From NCBI GenBank assembly GCA_022457155.1, contig JAJGOT010000034.1:1907501-1971500 (forward strand): a stretch of DNA of 64,000 bases, read 5' to 3'. This DNA comes from Cladopsammia gracilis. Lineage: Eukaryota; Cnidaria; Anthozoa; Scleractinia; Dendrophylliidae. Of this stretch, positions 45,191 through 56,248 are shown piece by piece; within the stretch, counting starts at the first letter, position 1; each line of letters opens with the position of its first letter. The notes under the pieces were generated by a model that had not been told where the DNA came from, did not search any database, and saw only the letters and a list, made by a program, of their open reading frames with translations. Position numbers and translations under genes: made by a program.

Positions 45191-48100
45191 AGGGTCTATA
45201 TGAGATTGACAAATCCTTTGCTGGATTGAATGACTTTGAAATTGAGAACTTGAAAGTGTGCAATGTGCACTATAACAAAGATCATCGTCGTCATCACCAG
45301 CTGCCAGGAAATAGCACATTTTGTCTTGCAGATCAGACATGTGTAGCATGCTGTGAGAAGGTGAAAACTACAAAGTCAATGCCATGTCAACAACACACCC
45401 TACATATAGAAAGCGATGCAAAATCTATCCACAGTGCTATTTCATGTTGCTTTTTCTCCGAATATTGCACGGAAAGTTCAAAGTTAATCGACAACGAACA
45501 TCTGTATGAAACCAGTGACGGAATATCTTCATATCTGTGCATGAGTTGCAAAGATCCATTTGTTAAATTGGTTAAAGTAAGAAGAGTCTATGAAGAGCAG
45601 AAAGGAAACATAAACAAGTTACTGTTCATGGGTAGAAATGTCGAAAATTGCCAATCAGAGCTAACCGGCACACAAGACAGTCTGTCTCAAGATCAAGATC
45701 AAGAAAAAAACATACCATCAAAACAGTTAAAAGCACACCAATTCAGAGTACAGGATGTCCTAGAAAAGGTCATAGAAGCCACAAAAGAGGAAGAGAACTT
45801 GTTTGTGGGCTATGTAAAAAATTCTAGTCTGACATTGTCAAAAAATGAATTCATAAACGGTGTGGCTACTAGCAACAGGAAGCTTGTAATAAACTTCCTA
45901 AAAGATTCTATTGTTGCAAAACAAATTGTTCTTGGACAAACCATAAAAATCCATTTTCTTCTTCAGCCACATAAAAAGATGACTTTAGAATGTCTCACTG
46001 AAGAAATACTATCCCAGTATAACAGCCTACAAATTGTACCAATATGTTGTGGAATTTATGAAGAACAATGGGTTTCAGCCTGTGAACAGTACAACCACAA
46101 AAACAAATACAAAGATGGAAAGTCCATGTTCAACGTAGATGTGACACATACCCTACATCATCCCAAGCAAAAAATGACAGTCATTAACAAAACAGTACGA
46201 AGTACAAATTTCAATGGAAAAGAGTGTCAGTTTGTCTTACCAGTGTCATCAAAAAACAGCCAGGTAAGATGTGAGCCATGCAAGCAGCTTTTGAGACAGT
46301 GTGTTCGCAAACTTTCATACACAACTGCCTTCCATCCTTCTCTGCATTCAAAAACAAAACTGGCTTCCCTGGATCAGCAACAAATTATCTCTCGGTGTCG
46401 AAAAATGGCAGAATTTATAGAAAATTTAAAGAGAACCAATAGCAGACTTCAGATGCGATTGAACCAGGAGAAAACAAAAGAGAATCTTATAACACTGCTT
46501 ACGAATGTCAACCTAACAGCTCTTAAACTGAGTTCTTTAGTGGATCTAGCACTGTCCAGACAATTTCTTGACAAGGATTCAGTTTTATATGCCCTTTTAT
46601 ACGACACTATGACTTCACTTATAAAATCAGAAACTGAGAGGGGGAATTCTAAAGCTGGTAAGAATTTACATCCTAAAGGAATGCGTTTCCAACCTGTTGT
46701 TTTGAAGTGGTGTGTTGAACTGGCCAACAAGTGTGGAAAAGGTGGTTACAACTTGGTGAGAGAAATACTGCCAATTCCATGCCTGACAACAGTTAATGCA
46801 CATCGACAGTCGTCAAAGTCTTATGATGCAATTTCTCATGACAATCTTCAAATTTTTTCTCAAGAACTAAGTAGACGCAACTGCAAGGGACTGGGTGGCA
46901 TGCACTGGGATGAGATCCACGTAAAGCAAGGTGTTAAGGTTTGTGCAAGAACAAATGAACTTATTGGGTTTGAAGATGTCAACATTCCAGAGTACATCTC
47001 AGAAGTAACAGATCTTGCAAACCAAGAAAATAACAGCAAAGATGACACACCAATTTACAACAATACAAGCAAATTAAACTCTTCAAGTGAAGAAAACGAT
47101 TCTTCCTGTTCTGATGATGGAGAATCAGAAATGGAACAGAGTAGACCTCTTGCCAAAGTTATTTTACAATTCTTTTGGTCCTCTATTGAAGGAGATTTCA
47201 CGTGGCCCGTAGCAAGCTTTCCTTTAAACAAACTCAATTCAAAAATACTTGGTAACTGTGTGTGGAAAACAATTAACGTTTTAAGTCAGACAAGATTTGG
47301 AAAAGAAAAAGAAAAAAAGGTGCAAGTTCTGTATGGAGTGTGTGATGGAGCAACCCACAGCTCATCATTTTTCAATCAACAAGGCCCTGTCAACTGGAGA
47401 GTAGACAACCCATACAATGATAACAAACCCATCTTCTGGCTGTTGGATCCTCCACACATGATAAAAAAGCTGAGAAATTTCATCATCTCACAGAAACGCA
47501 ATCTTAAGTTCCATGGATTCAACATTTCTTTGCAACATCTAATGGATGTAGCCGAGCGTGGTCTGACTAAAATGTCGTTTAAGCATCTGTTTCTAACATC
47601 AAGAAATAAAATGTCTGTAAAGCGAGCTGTTGAGACTTGCTGTAGTGATGTGGCAGATGATATCATGCTACACAGCAAGTTTGGTTTTCAAGCTACTGTA
47701 ATGACCAGAATGTATCTTAGAAAAGTGGCAAAGTACTTCAAAATAATGAACAGTATCTCACTTGACAAGGATGACATACATAAACTGCTTCAAGTACTCT
47801 TATTTTTCAAAAGATGGTTCACTAACATACAGGAATCAACAAAAAACTGCACAGGCAACTTGAAGGAACACTGGAAACAGTTTATCTCAAAGCACACTTA
47901 CAAAGATCTGACCCGGTCCATCAGAGGGTTCATAGGACTTGTTTCATATTTACAAATGAACCACAGGGATATCTCCATTGTTCCTAGAACCACCAATCAA
48001 GATGATGTTGAAAATTATTTTAGCCTGCAAAGGAGCAGAATTCCTGGGGGGGAGCTAACTGTCAAGTCATATATGGAAGGAAATTCCACTATAGCAACAG

Positions 48101-50598
48101 GTCTCCTGGTCAAAGTGGAAAAGCAGGAGGCAACATCAGAATCCTTCATTGGCTCATATGCGGCAGTGGTAACCCCCAATTATGCTTCTGTTCCCCTAAA
48201 AAGAAAAGAAAAGCTGTCAGTGATAACTCCAACAACGAGTCAAGAGCCTAGCCTTATTGAACATGTCAACAGAATAAGTGGTCTAAATGATGGCAGGGGA
48301 AACAGTTTTCACACACAAAAAGATAAAGAGCAACTTCTCAGGCAAATAGAACAAGTTTTTGACTACATAAATGTTAAGTCTTCAAGTACCATCATTGGCT
48401 ATGGGCAACGGTTAGTGAGTGTCCTGAAAGAAAAACAAAATGAACAACATCTCCTGAATTTCTTAAAAAAACTGAATTTCAAGCTCAGACATGAACATTT
48501 TATTGTTGGAAAGTGGCACAGAAAGACCCTAAATGATGCACGCAGCAAGATTCTGCAAGATACTGAATTATTGACAGCTTGGAAAACACTTCTTCAAGAA
48601 ATTAACTTAACCAATGGGAAGGATGCACCAGACCATCAAACAAAAGAACTCTTTAAAACCATCAGTGAGAAGTTTTGCAAAAGAAGATGCATTACATTCC
48701 TGGCTATTGACCATCTTAATCCTAAAAATGAAGAGCAAAAAACTGCCATACGCCAAATGCTACAAGATTTTGACAAACAATCTGCTAAGATGAAGACAAA
48801 TGCATCATCCAACACAATTCAACCAAACGATACATGTTTCAAATGTGGAGAGCAAGGTCATTGGGCTTTTCAATGCCAAAAGGATATTCCACATGATCCT
48901 GCATGGCTTGCAAAACAACAGTGCTACTCTTGTGGACAGACTGGTCATCTAAAATCGGATTGTCCATTAAAGGCTGTCATCAGTAGAGAAAAGCAAGTTG
49001 AAAACAAGACATCTTCGTTCATTACAAGCAAGGCCACACAAAGAAATTATAACACCAACAAAGACCCTCTGACCATACAACTTTTTCGCTTGCCTGAAAT
49101 CTCCTTACAATCTCATCCTAAAATTGCATATGATGCAGAGGATGCACAAGGCAAAAATGATCAGCCAGAAAGATTCTACAAGCAAGGCACAGAGGCATGG
49201 AGGGATGCAAGAAAAGGAAAAATGGATGGGAGCAGGGTTGCATGTGCATTGGGGTGGAGAGGAAAGCAGGCAATGGAAGAGTATGCAAATGAAATAAGAA
49301 CAGGTGGGACAAGGAATGACAAGTTAAACGATGCAATGAGATGGGGTTCCATGTGCGAAGATCATGCCGTCGCCACATACATCAGTGAAATGCAGTGTAA
49401 GGAATTCAAGAGAACAGGGTTATGGGTGACATCAGACAAGGATGGAAACCGGTGGCTTGGTGTTTCACCTGATGGGATTGTGGATGGTGACACCGTAGTG
49501 GAAATTAAATGTCCCTACATGGGAGGAAATCCTTTCCCATACAGAAAAGTGCCCTTCTTTTACATTCCTCAATGCCAACTAGAAATCTATGCAACCAATA
49601 CAACTAATTGCCATTTTGTTTGTTGGACTCCTAAACGAACATTTGTGTACCTCATTGAAAGAGATGAAAAGTTCATACAGGAACTTCTGGTGCATCTCAA
49701 ATTGTTTTGGAGTGAAGCAGTTGCAGGAAGATCTACAACAAACGAAGAACTTTATCACTTAAAGAGATCTGCTCAGGATATTAGCAATCATTCAAAACTT
49801 TTGAAGTCTGTCAACTCTTGTAGAAAGGAACAGGCAACTGAACATCCCGACTTCAACCGCTTTTGGAAACAAAATGAGCCACTACCGAAAAAAAAATGTG
49901 TAGGATGTGGAAAGTTACAGGTTTTGTGCAAGTTAAATCCATGTCAACAACATTCTAGGAAATGCACGCAGCATCAACCGTTGCAATCTTTCCAATCATT
50001 TACTTACGGATCAGGACAAATACCAAATTCTTGTCACACTGACACCTTTCTGGAGTCTATCTACCATCCCTTTATACGACAAATATCACCATCAACAGCA
50101 AACTTTAAAGATACCAGTTTGGCTATGGATGTACTCCTAGAGTCAATTATATTAAGAGAGCAAGGGCATTTTCATGAAGGAAAGATGGCACTCTGGAGCT
50201 TTCTTCGCAACAAAACATCACATGGTATCAGAAATTTCCCATTTGGACAAATGGCAGCCATATCGCAGATAATTGATGCCCTTTGCCAAAATATGACATG
50301 CAAAGAAAAGGATGCACTCTTTATGAAACAGTCCTTAACTATTCAATGTTCCAAAAGTGCATGCCATCTTCATACAAGAACCACCACCAGTCTATATTTT
50401 ATCCACAATAGCTGCATCAACATCAAAGACATCAGCAACTCAACATATGATCCAGTAGAAGTAGCAGAAAGATCTCTTAACATGAAAGACACCATTTTGC
50501 AACAAAATTGTATGCAAAAGGCTGATAATGGCCAAAGCATATGCGATGGGAATCTACTACATACCTCAATGATCCTAAATGAACCATTTTCCTGCTAA
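45130..50598 (+). CDS. P-element-like transposase fused to CCHC knuckles, YqaJ-type exonuclease and protease-like domain (1,822 aa)
   Basis: A single uninterrupted 5,469-bp frame from ATG 45130. Residues 2-140: Cys/His-rich, probably zinc-binding (VCNVHYNKDHRRHHQLPG; CVACCEK). Residues about 640-1010: P/THAP9-type RNase H-like core with VCDGATHSSSFF (D739), FWLLDPPHMIKKLRN (D773, H776) and TNQDDVENYFSLQRS (D958/E961), the 'QD.xEnyFS' motif of P transposases. Residues 1236-1249 and 1265-1278: two CCHC zinc knuckles (CFKCGEQGHWAFQC, CYSCGQTGHLKSDC). Residues about 1348-1540: YqaJ/lambda-exonuclease fold with E1410, SPDG (D1448), EIK (E1458, K1460; D to E spacing 10, as in lambda exonuclease) and Q1483. 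Residues about 1630-1760: NSC(1635)HTDTFLES, like the cysteine box of ubiquitin-specific proteases. P transposases cut and join DNA and YqaJ enzymes resect 5' ends, so the union suggests self-contained excision and repair (inference). No THAP domain at the N-terminus. All catalytic positions seen are intact. Confidence 0.85.
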   Translation: MCNSGCKNQCGAAAKSVRSLKGLYEIDKSFAGLNDFEIENLKVCNVHYNKDHRRHHQLPGNSTFCLADQTCVACCEKVKTTKSMPCQQHTLHIESDAKSIHSAISCCFFSEYCTESSKLIDNEHLYETSDGISSYLCMSCKDPFVKLVKVRRVYEEQKGNINKLLFMGRNVENCQSELTGTQDSLSQDQDQEKNIPSKQLKAHQFRVQDVLEKVIEATKEEENLFVGYVKNSSLTLSKNEFINGVATSNRKLVINFLKDSIVAKQIVLGQTIKIHFLLQPHKKMTLECLTEEILSQYNSLQIVPICCGIYEEQWVSACEQYNHKNKYKDGKSMFNVDVTHTLHHPKQKMTVINKTVRSTNFNGKECQFVLPVSSKNSQVRCEPCKQLLRQCVRKLSYTTAFHPSLHSKTKLASLDQQQIISRCRKMAEFIENLKRTNSRLQMRLNQEKTKENLITLLTNVNLTALKLSSLVDLALSRQFLDKDSVLYALLYDTMTSLIKSETERGNSKAGKNLHPKGMRFQPVVLKWCVELANKCGKGGYNLVREILPIPCLTTVNAHRQSSKSYDAISHDNLQIFSQELSRRNCKGLGGMHWDEIHVKQGVKVCARTNELIGFEDVNIPEYISEVTDLANQENNSKDDTPIYNNTSKLNSSSEENDSSCSDDGESEMEQSRPLAKVILQFFWSSIEGDFTWPVASFPLNKLNSKILGNCVWKTINVLSQTRFGKEKEKKVQVLYGVCDGATHSSSFFNQQGPVNWRVDNPYNDNKPIFWLLDPPHMIKKLRNFIISQKRNLKFHGFNISLQHLMDVAERGLTKMSFKHLFLTSRNKMSVKRAVETCCSDVADDIMLHSKFGFQATVMTRMYLRKVAKYFKIMNSISLDKDDIHKLLQVLLFFKRWFTNIQESTKNCTGNLKEHWKQFISKHTYKDLTRSIRGFIGLVSYLQMNHRDISIVPRTTNQDDVENYFSLQRSRIPGGELTVKSYMEGNSTIATGLLVKVEKQEATSESFIGSYAAVVTPNYASVPLKRKEKLSVITPTTSQEPSLIEHVNRISGLNDGRGNSFHTQKDKEQLLRQIEQVFDYINVKSSSTIIGYGQRLVSVLKEKQNEQHLLNFLKKLNFKLRHEHFIVGKWHRKTLNDARSKILQDTELLTAWKTLLQEINLTNGKDAPDHQTKELFKTISEKFCKRRCITFLAIDHLNPKNEEQKTAIRQMLQDFDKQSAKMKTNASSNTIQPNDTCFKCGEQGHWAFQCQKDIPHDPAWLAKQQCYSCGQTGHLKSDCPLKAVISREKQVENKTSSFITSKATQRNYNTNKDPLTIQLFRLPEISLQSHPKIAYDAEDAQGKNDQPERFYKQGTEAWRDARKGKMDGSRVACALGWRGKQAMEEYANEIRTGGTRNDKLNDAMRWGSMCEDHAVATYISEMQCKEFKRTGLWVTSDKDGNRWLGVSPDGIVDGDTVVEIKCPYMGGNPFPYRKVPFFYIPQCQLEIYATNTTNCHFVCWTPKRTFVYLIERDEKFIQELLVHLKLFWSEAVAGRSTTNEELYHLKRSAQDISNHSKLLKSVNSCRKEQATEHPDFNRFWKQNEPLPKKKCVGCGKLQVLCKLNPCQQHSRKCTQHQPLQSFQSFTYGSGQIPNSCHTDTFLESIYHPFIRQISPSTANFKDTSLAMDVLLESIILREQGHFHEGKMALWSFLRNKTSHGIRNFPFGQMAAISQIIDALCQNMTCKEKDALFMKQSLTIQCSKSACHLHTRTTTSLYFIHNSCINIKDISNSTYDPVEVAERSLNMKDTILQQNCMQKADNGQSICDGNLLHTSMILNEPFSC

Positions 50599-50963
50599 TT
50601 GAGTTGGACAAGGATGAAAACAGACCAGTCCAGCCAAAAATCTCAACAAAAATGGAACTTAAAGTTGGAAATCGAATGTATGACTTGACTGCCATCATTT
50701 ACCACCACAATGCCCACTTTTGGTGTGAAAAGCTGGTTACCAGTACAGGATTTAAACAAGGCTGGTATTTGTACAATGACATGTTGAACAATGGTCAAGC
50801 AAGATATGTTGGAAAACACCCTCACGTAGACACTCCAGCATACATGCACATCCTGCTATTTGAAAGGTGTCTTCACAAAACCACCAACAAAAGAAAACAG
50901 CAAGTCGACCAACACGGCTCTCCATCAAAAAAAGCAAAAGTTCAATCGTCTATGTCATCATGA
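50583..50963 (+). CDS. Histidine half of the protease-like domain, in the -1 frame
   Basis: The frame is open from 50583 (just after a TGA) to TGA 50961-50963 and overlaps the end of the 1,822-residue frame by 13 nt. Reads FLLIELDKDENRPVQP, then MYDLTAIIYHHNAHFWCEKL and GWYLYNDML, the pattern of a ubiquitin-specific-protease histidine box followed by WY.YND. It ends in a Lys/Arg tail (NKRKQQ; SPSKKAKV, NLS-like). It has no ATG near its start, so it must be joined to the preceding frame by a frameshift, or one base was lost or gained here. Together with C1635 it would complete a C19-like papain fold. Whether it is active is unknown. Confidence 0.7.
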   Translation, partial: TIFLLIELDKDENRPVQPKISTKMELKVGNRMYDLTAIIYHHNAHFWCEKLVTSTGFKQGWYLYNDMLNNGQARYVGKHPHVDTPAYMHILLFERCLHKTTNKRKQQVDQHGSPSKKAKVQSSMSS

Positions 50964-50999
50964 GATTACCTCCACTGTACAAATACTGTTTTCTACAAC

Positions 51000-51930
51000 T
51001 TGGCTTTAACTATAGCTACATGTACATTATATCTTTATCTTGCTATCTCCTTTTATATATCTACCTATCCTTCTGTATCTACTTATCTTCTCAAAGCTTT
51101 CTATCTTTATATCTAGAAAATTAATGTTCTTATCACTTCATCTTACGAAAAATTAATGTATATCCCCTTTTATACCTATCCTTCAATGATACTTGTCTAC
51201 TCATAGCTTTAGACTGTACCAGTCCCATATTCCTCTTTCTATCTCTACCTATCCTTCCATATCTCATTATATCTACCTATCTCCCTTTTAATTTATCTCT
51301 ACCTATCCTTCTTAATACATGTATCTACTTATCTACATGTATCTACTCAAGACTACCTATCTTTATATCTACAATGTTCTTATGCCTTTGTCTACCTATA
51401 TCACTTTTTCTCTACAGTCTATCCTTATTAACTCATGCATGTAAGCTATCTATCTTTAGCTACAAAAATAATTATCTTATGACTTCATCCACCCATATCT
51501 TTTTTATCTAGGATACATATTCTTCTTAAATTCCTAGATAACTTCACACCCAAAATAGTTTGCACTAATACTGGGAGTGCAGACGTCTAAAGCCTGTGCA
51601 AATGATAAGCACTTGTTTGGAGTGCTCTAATTGCAGGTTGAGTGGCAGTTTTACATTTGCTTCAGCTGGAGAAGCAACTGCTTCACATATTCTTATCTTA
51701 CTCATAGCTATTTTACTTCTTCATTTACTTATACAACTCTTCGCATTCTCCTTTTTTTGTATATCTACTTAACTACTTACAGCTACTGTACATGTACAGT
51801 GTGCCCATCCTTATTTCCAAAAAACAAAAATGTACCTATGACTTCATCTAACTATATCCCAATTTATCAATTCTGGTATACCTACATTACCGTGCCACAC
51901 TTACCTAACATGTTCTCATACACGGCTTAA
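51000..51930. repeat. Degenerate TATCTACCTATCC-type repeats
   Basis: Pyrimidine-rich strand with dozens of imperfect TATCTAC, CTATCC and ATCTACTTATC words. It starts just after the protease-like frame, so it includes that gene's 3' UTR. No clean period. Likely an old microsatellite. Confidence 0.6.
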
Positions 51931-52074
51931 TGCAGCTATCCTATTCAAATCTGCAAAATGTTGTTATGATTATCAAGATATCTTCTCATATCTACATCTA
52001 CAGTCGAGTCTCGTTGAAAGGGACAGATTTGTAATTGATAGCACTACAGCTGTACATAAACCATTAGCAATTTA

Positions 52075-52640
52075 TGCACCTATCAATGTTAAGCTGTTGG
52101 GGGGGGGGGGGGGGGGGGGGGGAGGCAGGGCAAAGGCGGGGGGATTTGAACTCAGATCATTTTTTCTGTTCAAATGCCCAATCCCAGGGACGTTATCGCT
52201 GGTCAAAAGAGTGCAAATCCCCCCTCACTTCCAGAAAATGGTCAAGGCATTGGTCAAACAAGAATTAAAATAGGGATATATAGGAATTATTAATTTGTAA
52301 AAGGCAAGAAGCAACAACTTCAAAATGTAATGTCTGTTTTAAGGAACAATGTCATGTAATTCATCTGGAAAGTATATAAAAATTTTAAAGACTGTCTCAT
52401 CTGATACCAGGAAGCAGCCTCCATTTTGATGTCTGCTGGCCGGCTACCAGGTCTCAGTGCGCCAAAAATCCAAGATGGCGTCAGTGGAGCCCAGGCCACA
52501 AATGGTTAAAGACAAAAGTCCCGACCCCCGGGACTCGACGAATGATCAAAAGTCCCTACCACAGGCAGACTTGTTATATCAAATCCCCCGCCTATTCCCG
52601 GCCTCTCCCCCCCGCCTGCGGCTTAACATTGATAGGTGCA
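52075..52640. mobile_element. MITE (566 bp) with TGCACCTATCAATGTTAAGC ends, TTA target duplication
   Basis: Exact terminal inverted repeats TGCACCTATCAATGTTAAGC, flanked by TTA (52072-52074, 52641-52643). A 24-base poly-G follows the left end and a C-rich patch precedes the right end. PIF/Harbinger-like by target. Contains no transposase. Confidence 0.9.
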
Positions 52641-54356
52641 TTATATAATTATGCACAGTCCCAACACAAAGAATGTTACAAATTCTATTTCGGAATTAAA
52701 ATACCAAGGACAATGACAATTACACATACATGTACATGATTCAAACTTTACAAAATCAACACCAGCGTATCCTAACATGCAGGCATTTGAAATACAACAC
52801 ACCACTGATATTTCATTTACTAAGAAAAAAAGATGTTGGCATGTTTATGCACAATTTCATAATAATTTGTGTTTCCAAGCTGTTTCATCTCACCTATTTG
52901 ATTGGTTTTTACTGAGCATGTAAATAACAAATCAAATTGTTCCGTTTTTGCAGCTTTGCATTGCATGTACAGTATATGCAGTATAATTTATATATATATA
53001 TATATCATATTGGAGTGAACTAATGAGTTCTTAAATGCCGCTATTTATCTTTTGAGCAGAAAATGCCACTCTCACAACATTTATAATTTCTTCATTTGCC
53101 ATTTCAAAAAACCATTTTTAAAACTAGTCCTTCAGTCCCTTCCTTAATCTGTCTAAATTGTATTACAGATCATTACTGATACATAGAAAATACATAATAG
53201 CAGATTTAACAACAAGGGCTGCATGTCTGTAGCAAGTATATACCATGCACGATTTAGGGGTAACACTTATTCTTTTGATAAAACAATAGAACATAAGACA
53301 AAAGAATGACAATACCATAGTCATAGAATACAATGCCATAGAATATATTAGAATACAAAGAATTAACCTATTACAATGGAGGTGTACAATGTATAATGGA
53401 ACTGACACCCTAAATTGGGCATCATATAAGCAAGTAAATTACATGTCTGGATGCAAAAAGGGGACTTATCAACTTAGTAGTGTTTTGGAACATAGATAAG
53501 ACAGTACATGTATATTCTGTGTACATGTACATGTCTCTACTCTCTACACTATCTGGGCTTCACAGTTGATCTCTTTACTTCTTTATTGCAACGTACATAC
53601 ACATGAATCTCCAAAAACTAATGATCAAATATCTTTTACTCAGTGTTTGACGTCCCACAAAAATATGGTGAAATCGTTCTGAGTTGATCAGGTCTTGATA
53701 GCACCTTAGTGAAAAGGATGCAATCAAAAAAAACATATTCAGTGGTGATACTCTCTATCATGATAAACATAATGTTATTTACTCGACTGTTTGATTGGCA
53801 TTGTCATATGAGACATATGAAAATTACATTCAAATTCTTTTACTTTCTCCGTTCACTAAAGAAATAACCTATATATAATATAAAATGGAAGCAAAGTATA
53901 AAACTCAGTGAATATATAAAGTGGCAGGGCTAATTTCTAGTCATTATTAAAAAAACTGTCGTGCTCTATTAATGAGGGCGTGAACACAAAAATTCAGCTT
54001 TATCGACTGAATTGAAATTAAATTAAATTGGCCACCACAAAAGATTCAGCGCTTCGGTGGTTTGTCTGAGCAAAATATTAACCCTACAGCAAAACCAAGT
54101 GACATCAGGCTATCAAAATTAAATTAATTGGTTCATTGAATTGAAAGATTGAATAAAATAAACTTGCCAACATACAGTATACCACAACATGACAGCTGAT
54201 ATTGAAGTGTGAATTATGAATAACACGCCTGTTAAAAATGTTATATTCAAACTAAGGCAAGAGTACAAAACTGAGGTCATTGCACTTGAAGCTACTTCAA
54301 GTCTATGCATGGCAGTCACGTGTTTGTGAATAAACACGCATGTAACAATTAACTAT
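52641..54356. other. No gene recognised
   Basis: AT-rich with a short (TA)n at about 52990. Only short unsupported frames. Confidence 0.4.
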
Positions 54357-54612
54357 CACTCTTAAACCAAATTTAATTTGTTAAAACAAATCGACAGGTA
54401 AGAACTTTTTTGTTGTTAAATTAAATTTCTTATTTCAAGAATTTACTTCTTATTTTAAGAAAACTTTCTCCCTTAAAATCAATTTCTTAAGAATTAAAGT
54501 AAGAATTAAAATTCTTAAAATAATAAATTTAATTTAACAACAAAAAAGTTCTTACCTGTCGATTTGTTTTAACAAATTTGGTTCTTAAAATAACAATTCG
54601 AGTTTAAGAGTG
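54357..54612. mobile_element. CACTA-like palindromic MITE, copy 1 (256 bp)
   Basis: Starts CACTCTTAAACCAAATTTAA and ends GAGTTTAAGAGTG. The arms share AAACAAATCGACAGGTAAGA and TTTTTTGTTGTTAAATTAAA. TAT on both sides is a 3-bp target duplication. CACTN termini with 3-bp duplications fit EnSpm/CACTA. Second copy at 60005-60254. Confidence 0.85.
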
Positions 54613-55775
54613 TATTACTATATACAATGGATAAGATATCCTTTAAACAAACTTTAACATACCTTTGTACTAAAATAACTGAACTACGGATTAGTGATTG
54701 ACTGTGAGGATGAACTCCCCTCAACTCATGAGAATCAATTCAAAACAGTGAAATGTAACTTACTAAAAACATTTTAGAGGCCAAATAAGCTTTTGTAAAC
54801 ACAGCTGATGGGTTTTAACATTTGATATTTTGAATCATTTTAATGCAACTTATAAGTCATCAAAAGACACAACAATTCGATAAAATGTATTCAAATACAT
54901 GACTTAATATTAATAATGCTTACGGGTAAGCTTATAGAAGCTTATAAACTACCTCCTCAAAACTGCCTGGACCGGACAGTCGATTAACCTTAAGGTTACA
55001 GCCCAACATTGTGAAGTATCGCTGTTATTATAACTAAAAGCTCTTAATCTCGTAGAAGCCTCGTCAATTTTTTGTATTGATAGACATAGGTTGTAATGAT
55101 AAATGGACAACATGAGTGTGTTTGTACTTGAACAAGTCCGTAGATTGATTCTTACGCGTTTTATTATGCAAAATGACAAGTTTACTGTCACCATCAAATG
55201 GACTGATCATTTTTTCTGCTGATTCTTCGACATTAACTTCAATTGAAGTGATTTTCTATGGAAATAACCTATTACTGGACCAAATGTCATGTTTCTATAT
55301 TGAACCGATCTCGAAAAAGAGCAATTTTAGTGTGCAAGCAACCAAATTTTCCCCACAAAATTCTCCACTCGAGGAAAATGACCTAAACTCTTTAAAACTC
55401 CTCTACGGATGATTTTTTAACTACAATGAAAATTGACTTACCTCTACAGAAAGAAAAATCATAGTTACACCTTTCTGTCCAAACACAAAACGCTTTGAAG
55501 CTTGAATAAGTAGAAATACCAGCTTGAAAAAGTTGTATTTGCAAATGGCGACGGCGCCATTTTCGAAAACTGGACAAACACGCACGCTTCTCTCTTCGTG
55601 ACGTCACGATGGCCATGATCATACCGACAAAAACATTGACGAGTTCACCACCCCCACCTGTCTGGGGACGAGAATGGTCCCAGAGCCTTCCTTTTTTTCC
55701 GCTGACCAAACGAAACGAGGGCTCTTTGGACGAGAATGTTCCTTTGGGGAACAGCAGATCGAACAGCAGAAAAAA

Positions 55776-56248
55776 ATGTCTGCGTCTGCCAATGATTGCA
55801 CATGGTATCATGGACGGATCACACGTGAGCAAGCCAACAAACTTCTACTGCAGAACAAGACAGACGGTCTTTTCCTTGTCAGAAACGAGACTGGCAAAGA
55901 CGACAACTTTGTTTTGTCGCTATGGTGTGAAAATGAAGCGCGTCATTTTCGAATCCAGTGCCACGGCGGTATGCTTTATTCCATACCCTCCAATAAACGG
56001 ATTTTCGATGGTCTGGATTCGCTGATTGAATATCACATGGAACAAGCTGGTGGTCTGCCGACCAGACTAACACAGTTTTGCAGAGGGAACCCGCCCCCTG
56101 CGTCATGTAGAAAACGCGGAGATACTACACCATTGCATCTGGCTTGCGCCGAGGGAAATTGTAATTTAGTTTCGGGACTGCTGAGCGGAGGAAATCAATC
56201 CGATATAAACAGTAGAAATGAATCAAAGTGCCCTCTGGGCTATCTCCT
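55776..56248 (+). CDS. First exon of an SH2-ankyrin protein (SHARK/HTK16-like tyrosine kinase family)
   Basis: ATG 55776 (AAAAAATGTCTGC). The protein opens with an SH2 domain: CTWYHGRITREQANKLLL (alpha A), GLFLVRNETG (FLVR with the phosphotyrosine-binding Arg), FVLSLWCENEARHFRIQC, then DGLDSLIEYHMEQAGGLPTR. An ankyrin repeat follows: GDTTPLHLACAEGNCNLVSG. The exon ends CTCCT|GTAAGT at 56248, phase 2. An N-terminal SH2 followed directly by ankyrin repeats is the layout of SHARK/HTK16 non-receptor tyrosine kinases (SH2-Ank-SH2-kinase), known from Hydra and insects and absent from vertebrates. The second SH2 and kinase are not in the window, so the kinase identity is inferred. The same frame is open 34 codons upstream of the chosen start. 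Confidence 0.8.

Noticed and set aside
52130..52160. B-box-like GGGATTTGAACTC reminiscent of a tRNA
   Set aside because: No A box or cloverleaf; it lies in the G-rich interior of a MITE.
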